Part shown: in pieces, positions 45,740-55,955 of the stretch | Layout: each line of letters begins with the position of its first letter | Position numbering within the stretch: the first letter of the stretch is position 1 | Source of the DNA: Epiperipatus broadwayi | Taxonomy: Eukaryota > Onychophora > Udeonychophora > Euonychophora > Peripatidae | Reading direction: 5' to 3' | Length of the DNA stretch: 64,000 nt | Assembly (NCBI GenBank): GCA_028023455.1 | Contig: JAQFVV010012513.1 | Span: 567,001 to 631,000 of the forward strand | Program-made: the position numbers and the translations under genes | The notes under the pieces: generated by a model | Database searches by the model: none | What the model saw: the letters and a program-made list of their open reading frames with translations, nothing else | Told to the model about the DNA's origin: nothing

Positions 45740-46850
45740 CATGTGATGTGATGCACTATGGCTTTTCCTTTATCAAAATTGGGAATCTCACAGCCATTAT
45801 GTCCAGAGAAACTTGTTAGGCACCTTACCCTCTCTTTCCATACCCCACCCTAAGTTTGTCCCATATTCTTCTCTATCCTACTCCACCCCATTTCCACAAC
45901 ATCACCTTTGCCCACTTTAAAGCCTTTATATCTAGATCCCCCTTATCTTTTTCCAAAACCAGCATAAAGAACTAGAACCCACTTCTATATAATTACTTTG
46001 TTTATATTTATTTCATCATTTAAACCCTTTCTGCTTGTAAGCATTTATTTTCAGTTAACAGATGCCTAATATTTTCCATGCCTTCCTTACATAACTTGCA
46101 GATACATTTCTCCAAGTATTTGTATATTCCTTGTTGCTAACAATCTTGCTTAAGCCTTAAATAGTAAACTATTTTTCTGGCTATTATTGTAAATTAACTT
46201 ACACCCAATATTCTGTTTACTTTCCATACTAGTTCTCTACCTCTTCAACTCCTATCTTTTATTTATGTAACTATTCTTCTATCCCATTCTTTGCCATTAT
46301 AACCCACAACAATTCTCCTAACACAATCCTCCCACCTTTTGTACAAGTATACTGTCGTAAAGTCTTTATCCAAATCTTCTGCATACCATACTATCTTTTT
46401 CACCCATCTTGTTGCCTGTCCTTTAATCCAATTAAATATTATTTTGGCTAGTCTCTTATTATCTATAAATTGCAATCTACCAAACATTTTCATTTTTCTT
46501 TTTGCATCTCTCATATAAAAACTTGACCATCCCATTTTTTGTTGAATATCCTTCTTTATCATCCACACATCTGCATCTAATGCATGTTTTCTTACTTCTT
46601 TTTGTACTTTTCATAAGTAATCAAACACCTCTTTACTAACACATAATGCATCGATACCATATGTTAACCTTGCTACTGCCACTCCCTTTCATACAATTCT
46701 TGCTACAACCTATTTATTATAGGAAAATACTGTTAATTTCTTTATCAGTTCCTTCCCTTTCTTTGCTTCATTTATCATTTTTTTCTCCCATTCAATTTCT
46801 CTGATTACTTAAGATGATTCTCTACAATTAAAATACTACACATGCGCCAC
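45740..46850 (-). pseudogene. LINE C-terminal RT region and 3' end
   Basis: Read on the minus strand: ARLTYGIDALCVSKEVFDYL (46690-46600), ALDADVWMIKKDIQQKMGW then SSFYMRDAKRKMKMFGRLQF, DNKRLAKIIF and RWEDCVRRIVVGYNGKEWD (46568-46263; the longest open frame, 101 codons), KCICKLCKEGMENIRHLLTE (a C-x2-C-x8-H zinc motif, ~46080), then LYAGFGK (~45960) and a TAAGGTGCCTAACAAGTTTC...CTCTGGACATA 3' end closing near TGCATCACATCACATG (~45745). Non-LTR RT-like tail; clade unassigned. Copies of the 3' end are at 36455 and 53215. Confidence 0.65.
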
Positions 46851-46859
46851 CTAGAGAAC

Positions 46860-48075
46860 GTTACAAAAAATAAAACTGAGTTTTGGCATTTCTGACGCAA
46901 ATGTGATTTATTGGATTTTTTTTTCAATCAGTTAATTTTAAATTACATTTAAAACTTTTTTTTCTTTTATAAATATAAAATAATTTAATTTTGTAAAGCT
47001 GAGTAAAAAAATGTAGCTGTTAGCGGGCCTACAACTATTAAAAGTATGGCATAGTACTTATTCGGGTTCATTAATGGCAATAATAATGATAAACAGCCAC
47101 TAATAAATGAATATGGCCATTTAATTCCAAAAAATGGAAAAAAAAAGAAGAGAGAGAGAAACATAAAATCCTACTTTAGAAATGAGTTTTGCAATAGTTA
47201 TGCAAAATAAATCTGCGGATACTAATACGTCCACATATAGGCTACATTGTTATATTTTTCAGTTTACTTACTATCTTGCAATATTGACTTTTTAATTACT
47301 TCAAGAAAAAATGTTTTTTTCTAAAATACTTCAACACTTATAGCCCTCCAATGTATTCTATTCTCCATCACATCTTTCCATTAGGAACAACTGATATTGC
47401 ATATTTTGAGATAATCATTTTAATCTAGATGAGGTTTACTTCTCCGCAGAAACCATGCTCATATTTACCGTAAAACACCCTTTTAGGAATGACTGGTCTA
47501 TGTATTGAAATTAATATTGGCAATAAACAAAAAGAATTAAAGATATATTATATTTTGTCATTACTCTTATTTTAATGCAAAGCCTTCTATTATAAATTTA
47601 ATTAGATGGTAATGTATTTTTGTTTTAGCACCATCTATAGTAAGCTTGAGTAATTAAGATTAGTGTAATTAACCCCATTACTAGAGCAATTTCTGCATTT
47701 CTTTCTTATTGGACTTCATATTGAAAATTGAATCTACTGCAATGTTCAGTAACAATCTTCAACCTAATATATATTCTCAAGTTAATATTAAAAAATTAAA
47801 GATTTTGAACTTAAATCAAGGTTCTATACATTGGGTTAGATTCAACCCTTTAAGTTTTTTGAATTTAAGCTTGTTAGATTCACAGTGGCATTGGTTTTAG
47901 TTTTGAATTCCAAATACTCATTAATAAAGACAAAAGCCAAAAACTGATCTCACATTGAAGCATTTCTAGTAATCAGAGCTTATTTAAACTTATGATAGAT
48001 TATACTCGAATATATTCTTAATCATAACATATTGTTTAAGCTGAATAATCATGTGTTATCAGTAATCTTTACATA
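46860..48075. other. Intergenic AT-rich DNA, no gene seen
   Basis: AT-rich unique sequence. The plus frame at 47709-47900 has no recognisable features. Confidence 0.45.
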
Positions 48076-48079
48076 TGAA

Positions 48080-48335
48080 CATGGATTCAAAATAAAGCTA
48101 AATTTTAGTAGCATACACTTTTCTTTTACTACCTCTATGATACCTATTGTAATCTTAAGCAACTAATAGATGTCAGATGATAGTACCTAATAAATCTATA
48201 TCCTGTGCTATCCTATTTAATATTCCCAGATTAATTTCAAGCATATAGCTTTGATCAGTCAGGAGCTTTGGATCTTGGAATAGTGCATCTAAAGTTTTAG
48301 GGTCTAATGTACCTTCCTTCTAACAGTTACCTCTC
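48080..48335 (-). repeat. Diverged family A copy (subfamily A2)
   Basis: CAACTAATAGATGTCAGATG, ACCTAATAAATCTATATCCT, ATATTCCCAGATTAATTTCA, GGATCTTGGAATAGTGCATC and TTAGGGTCTAATGTACC match the family A body with many changes. It carries the motif at 48221-48274. Confidence 0.6.
48221..48274 (-). ncRNA. Hammerhead-like motif with re-paired helix II (family A2)
   Basis: Minus strand: CTGATCA (one core base, G8, changed to C), helix II AAGC-TATAT-GCTT with four perfect pairs, GAAA (48235-48238), self-complementary ATTAAT helix III, AUC triplet. Compared with GGC/GCC at 13931 and AGC/GTT at 40646, helix II has changed on both strands while staying paired. The core change should make this copy inactive. 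Confidence 0.55.
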
Positions 48336-48855
48336 ATTTATAAAGGTAATGAAATAAAAATGTATGTTTCTAAAGCAGTAATATGTAATCTGAAATCATG
48401 TGATAGAGTCATATAATATATTATTGGTTTAAACCTAAGTTATCAAAGGATTGAAATAATTTTGTTATTTGAACAAAATTTCAAAGCTGAATATTAATCT
48501 TGTGTAATAAATAAATTAGTTGTACACAGATTTTTAAATAAAATTTTAAAAAAATCCAATGACATTTGTTATATATCTATAAATTAATAAGTCTAATTGT
48601 AGTAAACTGTCTGACATTGGGTCTGTCTTAGTAGAGTTTAAGCTTATAGTGAGAGAAAGAAACAAATCCAATTTTTAAATTGTAAAAAATTTCCAGATCT
48701 TAAAAAAATCGTAGAACTAGGAATTTTGGATTCATTAGTTATTCACCTATTTGTTTTTTCCACCCATGCTTTATTATTGTTTTTTATTATGTGCATACAT
48801 AAATCACATGACTACATGCAGTACTTGCTTAAACCAAGATAGTATCAACATTCTG

Positions 48856-48890
48856 TTGTCAAGGCAGTCATTCAAGGACTGTCTTGACAA
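48856..48890. repeat. Small inverted repeat (14-bp arms)
   Basis: TTGTCAAGGCAGTC and GACTGTCTTGACAA, seven-base loop, one mismatch. It is followed by TAAATTGCTGATATTCTATT, a phrase shared with 35890. Confidence 0.85.
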
Positions 48891-49090
48891 TAAATTGCTG
48901 ATATTCTATTGGCTTAATTAAGCATTGGCTGTGGTTGTGTGATTCACATATGAAAATTAGTTAGCTATTGGAACTTATAGTGTACTGTACATTTTGTATT
49001 TTTTGTTTTCATGTGGCTTTTTCGGATGTCTTTAGGCTTATACTTCAAGATGTGATGGAGTGAAAGTTTCAATATATATATTAAAATATT

Positions 49091-49412
<322 letters not shown>

Positions 49413-49414
49413 AT

Positions 49415-50345
49415 TAAACAGTAAATTACTTCCAGCTTAATGTACACGTAATTAAGGAGGGCGATGAAATTAAAAAAAAATAGATATATTTATTCTACTT
49501 TTCATCCTTTCTAAACATAAACAAATATTATTTAGTTATAACCTCAGGGAGAATCATTTGCACGCCTTATCTGTATATGTAAAAACACACAAGGTTTTTG
49601 TTTCTAATAATATAAAAATATTTTAATGATTAATATGTTAACTATCAACTGAAGTCTTATTAAACTTTAAGGTATGGCTTTTTTAATATTTTGCTGAAAA
49701 TAGACTTTTACCAGAATGGTCGCCAAAGGCAATCTAATACTCGATTATTAAATACTATCATTTGGTTGTAGAACCTACATGACCAACTTTCTTCCGTTTT
49801 ATATGTATCCTCTAAAATCTTTATCTTCGAGACTAAATATAAAATGGGGAAAATAAAATTTAGTTCAAATTAATTTCAGTAGATGGCAGACGAATCAAAT
49901 TTAAATAACGATAAAATAGCATTAAGTAATTTTGAATTTGAGAAAAGTTCTGTTGATTATATAAAAATCATATAAGCATAAAAATTAAATAAAGTATATA
50001 CGTCGGTGAAAAGAAAGTATATAAAAATGGTATCATTTCTTCTTTATTCTTCAGCATATATATACTGTATATATTTAAATTTCGGCAAACCTTAATTTAA
50101 TATAAAAAAAAAACAACTAAGAAATCGAAATGCATTCTATTGCATTACATATCAAAAAAATTAGTGTGTTCAAGGTAAAATATGACTAAATGAGATTAAA
50201 TATAATATTAATCAATAAAGGTTTTAAATTAAAACACATCAACTTATTTTAGTATCAGACAATATGTATAATAAAATAAAACAAGAAATTTCAATATACT
50301 AATAATACATTGTACAGGCTTAAACCTGCATTTACATATGTAATA
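49415..50345. other. Intergenic AT-rich DNA, no gene seen
   Basis: AT-rich unique-looking sequence. No feature could be supported. Confidence 0.45.
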
Positions 50346-50349
50346 TATG

Positions 50350-50701
50350 CGGGGTTCGAACTCAGACTTTCACACGATCCACCACTCTCAGTGCCATCTC
50401 ATATTGCTGACCCACCTGATCACACAGATGTTGAAAAGATGGAAGGCTAAAGAGTTGTGAGTTGGAATAGTTTGAAGCCTGTCCATTAAAGTATATAGAT
50501 TGGCTATCTTAATATAAAGCTGAATACTGATTATATATGTGTGAGGATAGTAATCTAGACCAACTGATGATTGCTGGTTTAGCATGAAATACGTATATTG
50601 GTGATTGTTTATCTTTTTAACATCTGTGTGATCAGTTGGGTCAGCAATATGGGATGGCATTGAGAGTGGTGGGTCGTGTGAAAGTCTGAGTTCGAACCCC
50701 G
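50350..50701 (+). mobile_element. Family B foldback, 91-bp terminal inverted repeats
   Basis: The left arm (50350-50440) and right arm (50611-50701) are inverted copies with few differences, beginning CGGGGTTCGAACTCAGACTT. The ends hold GAGTTCGAACCCC, close to a tRNA B box (GGTTCGANNCC), so the element may derive its Pol III promoter from a tRNA. The hammerhead-like motif (50552-50606) lies in the centre just before the right arm. The antisense frame at 50388-50660 lies wholly within the repeat. Short AT-rich AATATAT flanks could be a target duplication but are too simple to trust. Confidence 0.85.
50552..50606 (+). ncRNA. Type I hammerhead ribozyme-like motif (family B)
   Basis: Helix I AATC-(TAG)-ACCAA pairs with TTGGT-GATT, with a three-base bulge on one side. 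Core CTGATGA (50564-50570); helix II TGCTG-GTT-TAGCA, five pairs with one G-U, plus a T-T at the closing position; GAAA (50586-50589); helix III ATACGTAT, perfectly self-complementary; cleavage triplet AUA (A at 50597). Confidence 0.7.
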
Positions 50702-50704
50702 AAT

Positions 50705-52235
50705 ATATTAATAAATAAATAAAAACTATAGACAGCTTACTGAGTAGTATGTTACCCGAGAAATTTTTTTAAAAAAAATCAGTCATGGCCAAATATGTTT
50801 GTCTAATCAATTATGTTTTTATTTTACTTATGGAAAATGATTTGAGAAAAAAAAACTCACAGAAGTATATTTTAAAAACATGTTGGTTAAGTTATTAAAT
50901 AAACAATACAACCGTGGTAAATATAACAAATTATGGACAGTTGATCACTCCTGGGAGAACATTATTATTACATAATATTAATGAGAATTTGCTTTTTTTA
51001 AAATTGTAATTGTAAAATGCAACTCAGAATGACGGCCATGCTGTAAATTGGTTATGCTATCTTGAACGTTGTAGAGTTAGACTTAATGTTTTATTGTGCA
51101 CATACTACAAATCTTTTGCTAGGCTCTGAATCTCGGTCTAAATCCTCGTTAGATAAAACTAGCAGTTTTGTTTAAAGCTGAAAGCCTTTTTTTGAAATAA
51201 ATTTATAGTGGAGTCCAATAAGCCAGCGTTTTTCAAACTTTATTTATTCAAGGAAACTATAAATTGAGCATTAAATATTGCTGAACCTAAACACCTGCAA
51301 AAGTAGTAAGACAAATGTTCATATTCTAGATATAATGTTAAATAAATCCAATATCACACTTCATGCACCATTGAATAGATATTTCACACTTACATAAACA
51401 TTGCCTTTAAAATGCAGTATGTAGTAATTTAGAGGCATCGGACATGTGTTAATGCCACATAAGAAAATATTTTTACAAATTGTTAAAATTCTTACATAAT
51501 TATATGTCTGGTAGTATTATAAAATTATATATGCCTATAATAGAACAACATTATAATATTTTAACATTTAAATTGAGAAAAGCAAAAAGACTTTTAAACA
51601 TATATATATATTATTAATTTATAACCTCTCACCTTCATTGAAAAATTGTTGTTGCTTCAGAAAAAGTGCTGTAGTCTATAATTTTAGATTATAGTATTAA
51701 CATTATTCTAAATGATAATGAGCCACAGTTCTTTTAAAAGTAGATTCTAACTATTTGATCTTAGAGTTGAAAAAATTTGAAGGGATTATCATCTTATGGA
51801 TTGTGGCTAACATTAAAAAACTCTGTTGTTCTTTTGAAAGAGGAAAATGTCCAGAACACATTCTTCTGGTCTAGTTTTCATATGAAAATTTGAAGTATAA
51901 TTTAAGGTGATTTTTTGCTTGTTTATAAAATATTTTTGTTTATTTTTATATACTAATTGATTGATTACTATAAGAAAATGCACAGCTTTTGATTGATTCA
52001 TTGGTGTTATTTTTAGAAAGAGAAGTTAATAAACTTGACTGTAATATAAAAGAAAAATGACAGTATCTCATATCATTATCTCTCAAAATCATTTCAGCTT
52101 ACTGTTAAAATCTTTTAAAATATTGTAATGTTTGTAAGAAAATAAAAAATTTTAAAGCAAAATTTCATAGAGTTATTATAAATCTATTATTATTCATTCA
52201 CATTAAAAAACAAAGTAGATAAATTAAGGAGAATC
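50705..52235. other. Intergenic AT-rich DNA, no gene seen
   Basis: AT-rich unique-looking sequence; a short TA run near 51600. The antisense frame at 51813-52001 has no recognisable features. Confidence 0.45.
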
Positions 52236-52239
52236 TGCA

Positions 52240-52578
52240 ATCAGTATAACATTTCTACCATCTACAAAGTCTAAACTTGAAATGCTGAAAAGAAAAAACT
52301 GCATCTATGAAATACCATGTGAATGTGGAAGAGTGTATATTGGAAAGACCAGTCATCCCATTGAAAAGCACTTGCAAGAACACAAACAAAGAGAGAAAAC
52401 AGATGTGTCTTAGGTAACAGACCATGTATGTACCAATGAACATGTGTTCACATGGAAAAATACAAAAATATTGGATAGAGAAGAAAAGGTACAAAGAAGA
52501 AACTTTAAAGAAACTGCTCACATAACAATGGCAAAATATCCCATAAGTCAACCTAGTATAACTATACATGATGTATAG
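52240..52578 (+). pseudogene. Penelope-like element, GIY-YIG endonuclease fragment
   Basis: Plus-strand translation from about 52237 reads AISITFLPSTKSKLEMLKRK, then NCIYEIPCECGRVYIGKTS and PIEKHLQEH, later TDHVCTNEHVF, and RRNFKETAHI, ending at TAG 52576-52578. IYEIPCECG..YIGKT is the GIY-YIG motif with the Cys pair that Penelope-like retroelements carry, followed by the usual spaced His. An in-frame TAG at 52411 and the missing RT show it is a dead, 5'-truncated copy. The antisense frame over this stretch is a shadow. Known from the family: Penelope-like elements join RT to GIY-YIG, and many contain hammerhead ribozymes. Confidence 0.85.
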
Positions 52579-52654
52579 ATAATCAACTTTACTGTTAGAA
52601 AAAATGGAGAAATCAAAAGGAACCCCATTAATAAGTATATGAAATTTCTATTGA

Positions 52655-52945
52655 ATTACTTTTGGCAGGATGGCTCAGTTGGTTAGACCAATACCTTAAA
52701 ATTCAATACTCATGAATCTAAGGGTCCAAGTTTAATTCTCATGCTAATACTGTTACTGGTCAGGCCAGCAACATCTGAAGAAGAGGGAAGAATAATACCT
52801 CTCGAAATGTTATTCATATATGAACCCATTTGATGTGCTATTACTAATAGTTGAATGTATTTGAAAAATTTAAATAAAGTTAAATTTTTCAAAAGACATT
52901 CAATACTCATATTAGATGATGGAAATAGTCCAACATATAAATACA
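52655..52945 (+). mobile_element. tRNA-Leu-type SINE, best copy
   Basis: Perfect A box TGGCTCAGTTGG (52671-52682), an anticodon region with CCTTAAAATTC, a long variable arm, B-box-like GGTCCAAGTTTAATTCTC, then CAGGCCAGCA and the body. The body holds CTGAAGA (52775-52781), stem GAGGG/CCTCTC and GAAA (52804-52807), followed by TGTTATTCATATATGAAC. The 3' part is AT-rich and ends near GATGGAAATAGTCCAACATA. Transcription by RNA polymerase III is expected from the boxes. Confidence 0.8.
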
Positions 52946-53214
52946 ACTAAAAATAAAAATGAATGAATTAATTTTTAATAGTAATGTAAATGTCTGTGAT
53001 AAATGTTTGTGGTACAATGTTATATTTACAGGTCAGTTTTTAAATATTTAAAACAATCAAAATTAAAATATTATTCATTTATAAAACTAAATTAAAAGAA
53101 AATAAAGTCCAATTTATTGAGTGTTAAGATAAAATAAAGATTTAAAAAAAAACAAATCGTTGAACATTTTGAAAACTCTCACCAGATGGAGCAATAGAAG
53201 TGTCAGAATAATAA

Positions 53215-53305
53215 GAGAATGTAAAGTGGCTAACAGGTTTCTCTGGGCATAGTTGCTGAGAGATTCCTGACTGTTTAAGGGTCACAGTGTATCACATCAC
53301 ATCAA
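53215..53305 (+). mobile_element. LINE 3' tail fragment
   Basis: GTGGCTAACAGGTTTCTCTG, then GGCATAGTTGCTGAGAGATT and CCTGACT match 36660-36720. It ends with a TATCACATCACATC tail like that at 45745. No coding part is retained. Confidence 0.7.
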
Positions 53306-53309
53306 GAGA

Positions 53310-53880
53310 GTTAACCCTTCTACATTTCAACATTTTTCTATTCTCCATCTAGTGTCAATTTGAATACTACTTCAATATTTTAAATGTTTTCTCCAAAAAT
53401 AATACTTAACCAGAAAATAAACTCTAGTATGATTTTTTAGGTACCTGAAAATAAACCCTAGTTAGAAAGAGAAAGAAAACTTTATACCAACATTATTTCT
53501 CCCTCCTGCAAATGTGGTTTTGGTAAATTGACAGCAGCACTGCTCTGGCAATGAAAAGAAGTTCTTAGCTCATCCAATCATTAGCCTTCCAAATCACCAA
53601 TTGGAAAGTGGACACAACACACATGTAAACCTCTAGTGATAGGAAAATATTTACTATATTGTCAAATGCGTTCGATTTTTTTTTCTTTTAATACAAATAT
53701 TACCCACAAGAATATGTTTTGAAATTACTTATTTTATAATTATATACAATGTGTTATAACAGATTTGCTTATAATTAAACACTCGTGTGAAATAAAGAAA
53801 CAATTTCAGAAATTTATTTTCCGCAATTTTTTACCACATCTTTTGGAATTACTACTGTAACTTTATTATTATATACATTG
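53310..53880. other. Intergenic DNA, no gene seen
   Basis: AT-rich unique sequence. It shows related phrases to the region just after the SINE (CAGAAATTTATTTT...GCAATTTTTT at 53805 and 54048), a local ~170-base diverged duplication. Confidence 0.45.
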
Positions 53881-53882
53881 CG

Positions 53883-54001
53883 TATTATAACAGATTTTTT
53901 TTTTCATGTGTCAAAGCATCAGCCAGGAAGTGAATCTGGGACAACCGCTTGTAAGGCAGCGGTGCTGCTCACTCGGCCACCAACGCTTGACTATTACAAC
54001 A
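53883..54001 (-). mobile_element. Short tRNA-derived SINE
   Basis: Minus strand GTCAAGCGTTGGTGGCCGAG (A box), anticodon arm CCGCT-...-AGCGG with CTTACAA, CAGATTCACTTCCTGG (weak B box), CTGATGCTTTGACACATG and an A-rich tail. Candidate 10-base duplication TATTATAACA/TATTACAACA, one difference, at 53883-53892 and 53992-54001. Confidence 0.8.
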
Positions 54002-54321
54002 TACTTGATTACAATTATACAATCATGCAAAATAAAGAAACTATTTCAGAATTTTATTTTTGGCAATTTTTTGCCACATATCTCATAATTCTTCAATTAC
54101 TGTTTTGAATAAATGTAGATTCTATATAAATAACTGTGAACTTGTGCATGAAAAAGTAAGACATCCTCTGAAAATAAGCATTAGGGTATGTTTTGGAACA
54201 AAAATTAATTTGGGGGGAAAGACAGTTTTAAAACTTTTGAATAAATTGTGTTTGATTTATTACAAATATAAGTTTACAAATGAAAAGCATCTAAAGAAAT
54301 TATGTTTCAACTTTCTAAATG

Positions 54322-54649
54322 AAGAAATGAAATAAACAAGGCAAAACTCTCTCCATACAGTAGTGACACCCTGTGCCAACCAGAGTAATCAATGAATGCC
54401 AGAAAGCTTGTTCATAAAATCCCTATCTAGTGCCTACTCATCCAATATCCCCAGACTAGTTTCTGGCTTGTGGCCTTCGATAGATAGATAGGGATTTTAT
54501 GCACAAGCCTTCTGGCATTCATTGATTACTCTGATTGGCACAGGGTGGCACTACTGTATGGAGATAGTTTTGCCTTGTTTAATAACAATTACATGCTAGT
54601 ATAAGAGATGGTGATCATGTGATGCTTGGTGGTTTAAGAAATGAAATAA
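54322..54649. mobile_element. Family A snapback copy with perfect 14-bp TSD
   Basis: AAGAAATGAAATAA (54322-54335 and 54636-54649) flanks a 300-base insert. The forward arm runs from ACAAGGCAAAACTCTC through CACCCTGTGCCAACC to GGCTTGTGGCCTTC (~54477), then the sequence inverts (GATAGGGATTTTATGCACAA ... GGAGATAGTTTTGCC) and ends in the inverted family terminus GATGGTGATCATGTGATGCT-TGGTGGTTT. The forward arm keeps GCCACAAGCCAGAAACTAGT on its minus strand but breaks off before CUGANGA. Confidence 0.9.
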
Positions 54650-54654
54650 TGAAG

Positions 54655-55830
54655 CAAAATAAGCAATGAGAACAATTACCTTTTTCTTATTGGCTTATTA
54701 TGATAATGATATTGAAAAAGTAAGTAAACAAAACTTTTATCAAATGTAAACATGAATAAATTATTATTAAGACCTCATAAACTATGAAATTTTGTCTGAA
54801 AATTTAAAATTGCATTTATACTTATTAAAATATCATAAAAGTACAGTATTGCGGGAATTAACAATATTGTCACAAGCATAGTTTCCTTTTTATTATTACT
54901 TCAAATTTCTTAACTTGTATTTTTAAAAAAGAAACATATTCCAAAAAAAAAAACCCCTAAGTGTAGACATGAACATATTTCTTTTTAAAAAAATACTCTA
55001 CAAATATATTTTAAAAATAATCACAAATGCTTAAATAAGCTACAAAATTGTGCAATATTTTTGCTCATTGTTAACAGCAAACAAATAGGAGTTTTCAAAA
55101 ATGTTTAGAACCCCATTTCTGGAATTTTGTAGTATCCTTTGAAGTTTTTCTCTGTGGACTACTGCCATCTTTAGACATGTTTTTGAACTAATAAATCACT
55201 CTTTACTTTACTTTAAAGTTTTATCATCAAATGAACATAAAATGGCAAAATAGTGCTGAGGATAACGGCAAAAGAGTGATTTAAAGTTGAATCCCAACAT
55301 CATCACCACATTACTTCATGAAACATTGATTCTTAGAATCATTGAATTAAGAAGTTCTTTAGCATGATTATTTTGCTAGGTCTTATATGAAACTAGTCAA
55401 AACTTTAGAAGTTTTTGAGCTTTTGCTACATATTCTTGATTTTTTTTAAGCATACAAAAAGCATTATGAAACAGAAAATTAACAGTGATGAAAAACAGAA
55501 TGTATTCATTCAAAATGATAATAATACAATAGATGACAGAAACTGAAGAAAGAAAACATTAAAATTAGATAAGATTGGTTTGAGGGGATATAATGCACAT
55601 ATTATGCAACTATTCTTATTGAAGAGATGTTTGTAGTATATATGTTTACTTTTTTACTTTGCAATATCATGATTTATAATAATAATTCCATTCACTTTTT
55701 TATTATTCTGATAAGCAAATTTCATAATAATAATATTCTGTTTTGTCTTGAGACTTTTTTAAAGGTTAAGTTGTTTTATCCTCATTTTAAATTATACCTA
55801 AGAATAGCTAATCTCATTTACCAACCAACA
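54655..55830. other. Intergenic AT-rich DNA, no gene seen
   Basis: AT-rich unique-looking sequence. The short frame at 55627-55839 is low complexity and hydrophobic only because it is T-rich. Confidence 0.45.
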
Positions 55831-55955
55831 TTAGAATGACTGTTAGTAAACAGGCAAAAACTCTCCATATAATAGTGCCACCTTGTGCTAACCAGAGTAA
55901 TCAATGGATGGTGATCTTGTGATGTTTAGTGGTTTAACTAGAATAACTAGTTAGT
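55831..55955. mobile_element. Family A short snapback copy
   Basis: TAAACAGGCAAAAACTCTCC, GTGCCACCTTGTGCTAACCA, GTAATCAATGGA, then directly the inverted terminus TGGTGATCTTGTGATGTTTA-GTGGTTTA. The flanks TAGAATGACTGTTAG and TAGAATAACTAGTTAG are alike enough to be an aged target-site duplication. Confidence 0.7.

Noticed and set aside
52255-52569. Antisense 104-codon frame
   Set aside because: Shadow of the Penelope GIY-YIG coding strand, which has the recognisable motifs.
53878-54335. Plus-strand frames of 60-91 codons
   Set aside because: Two run through the antisense mini-SINE and the third has no domain; no conservation signal is visible.
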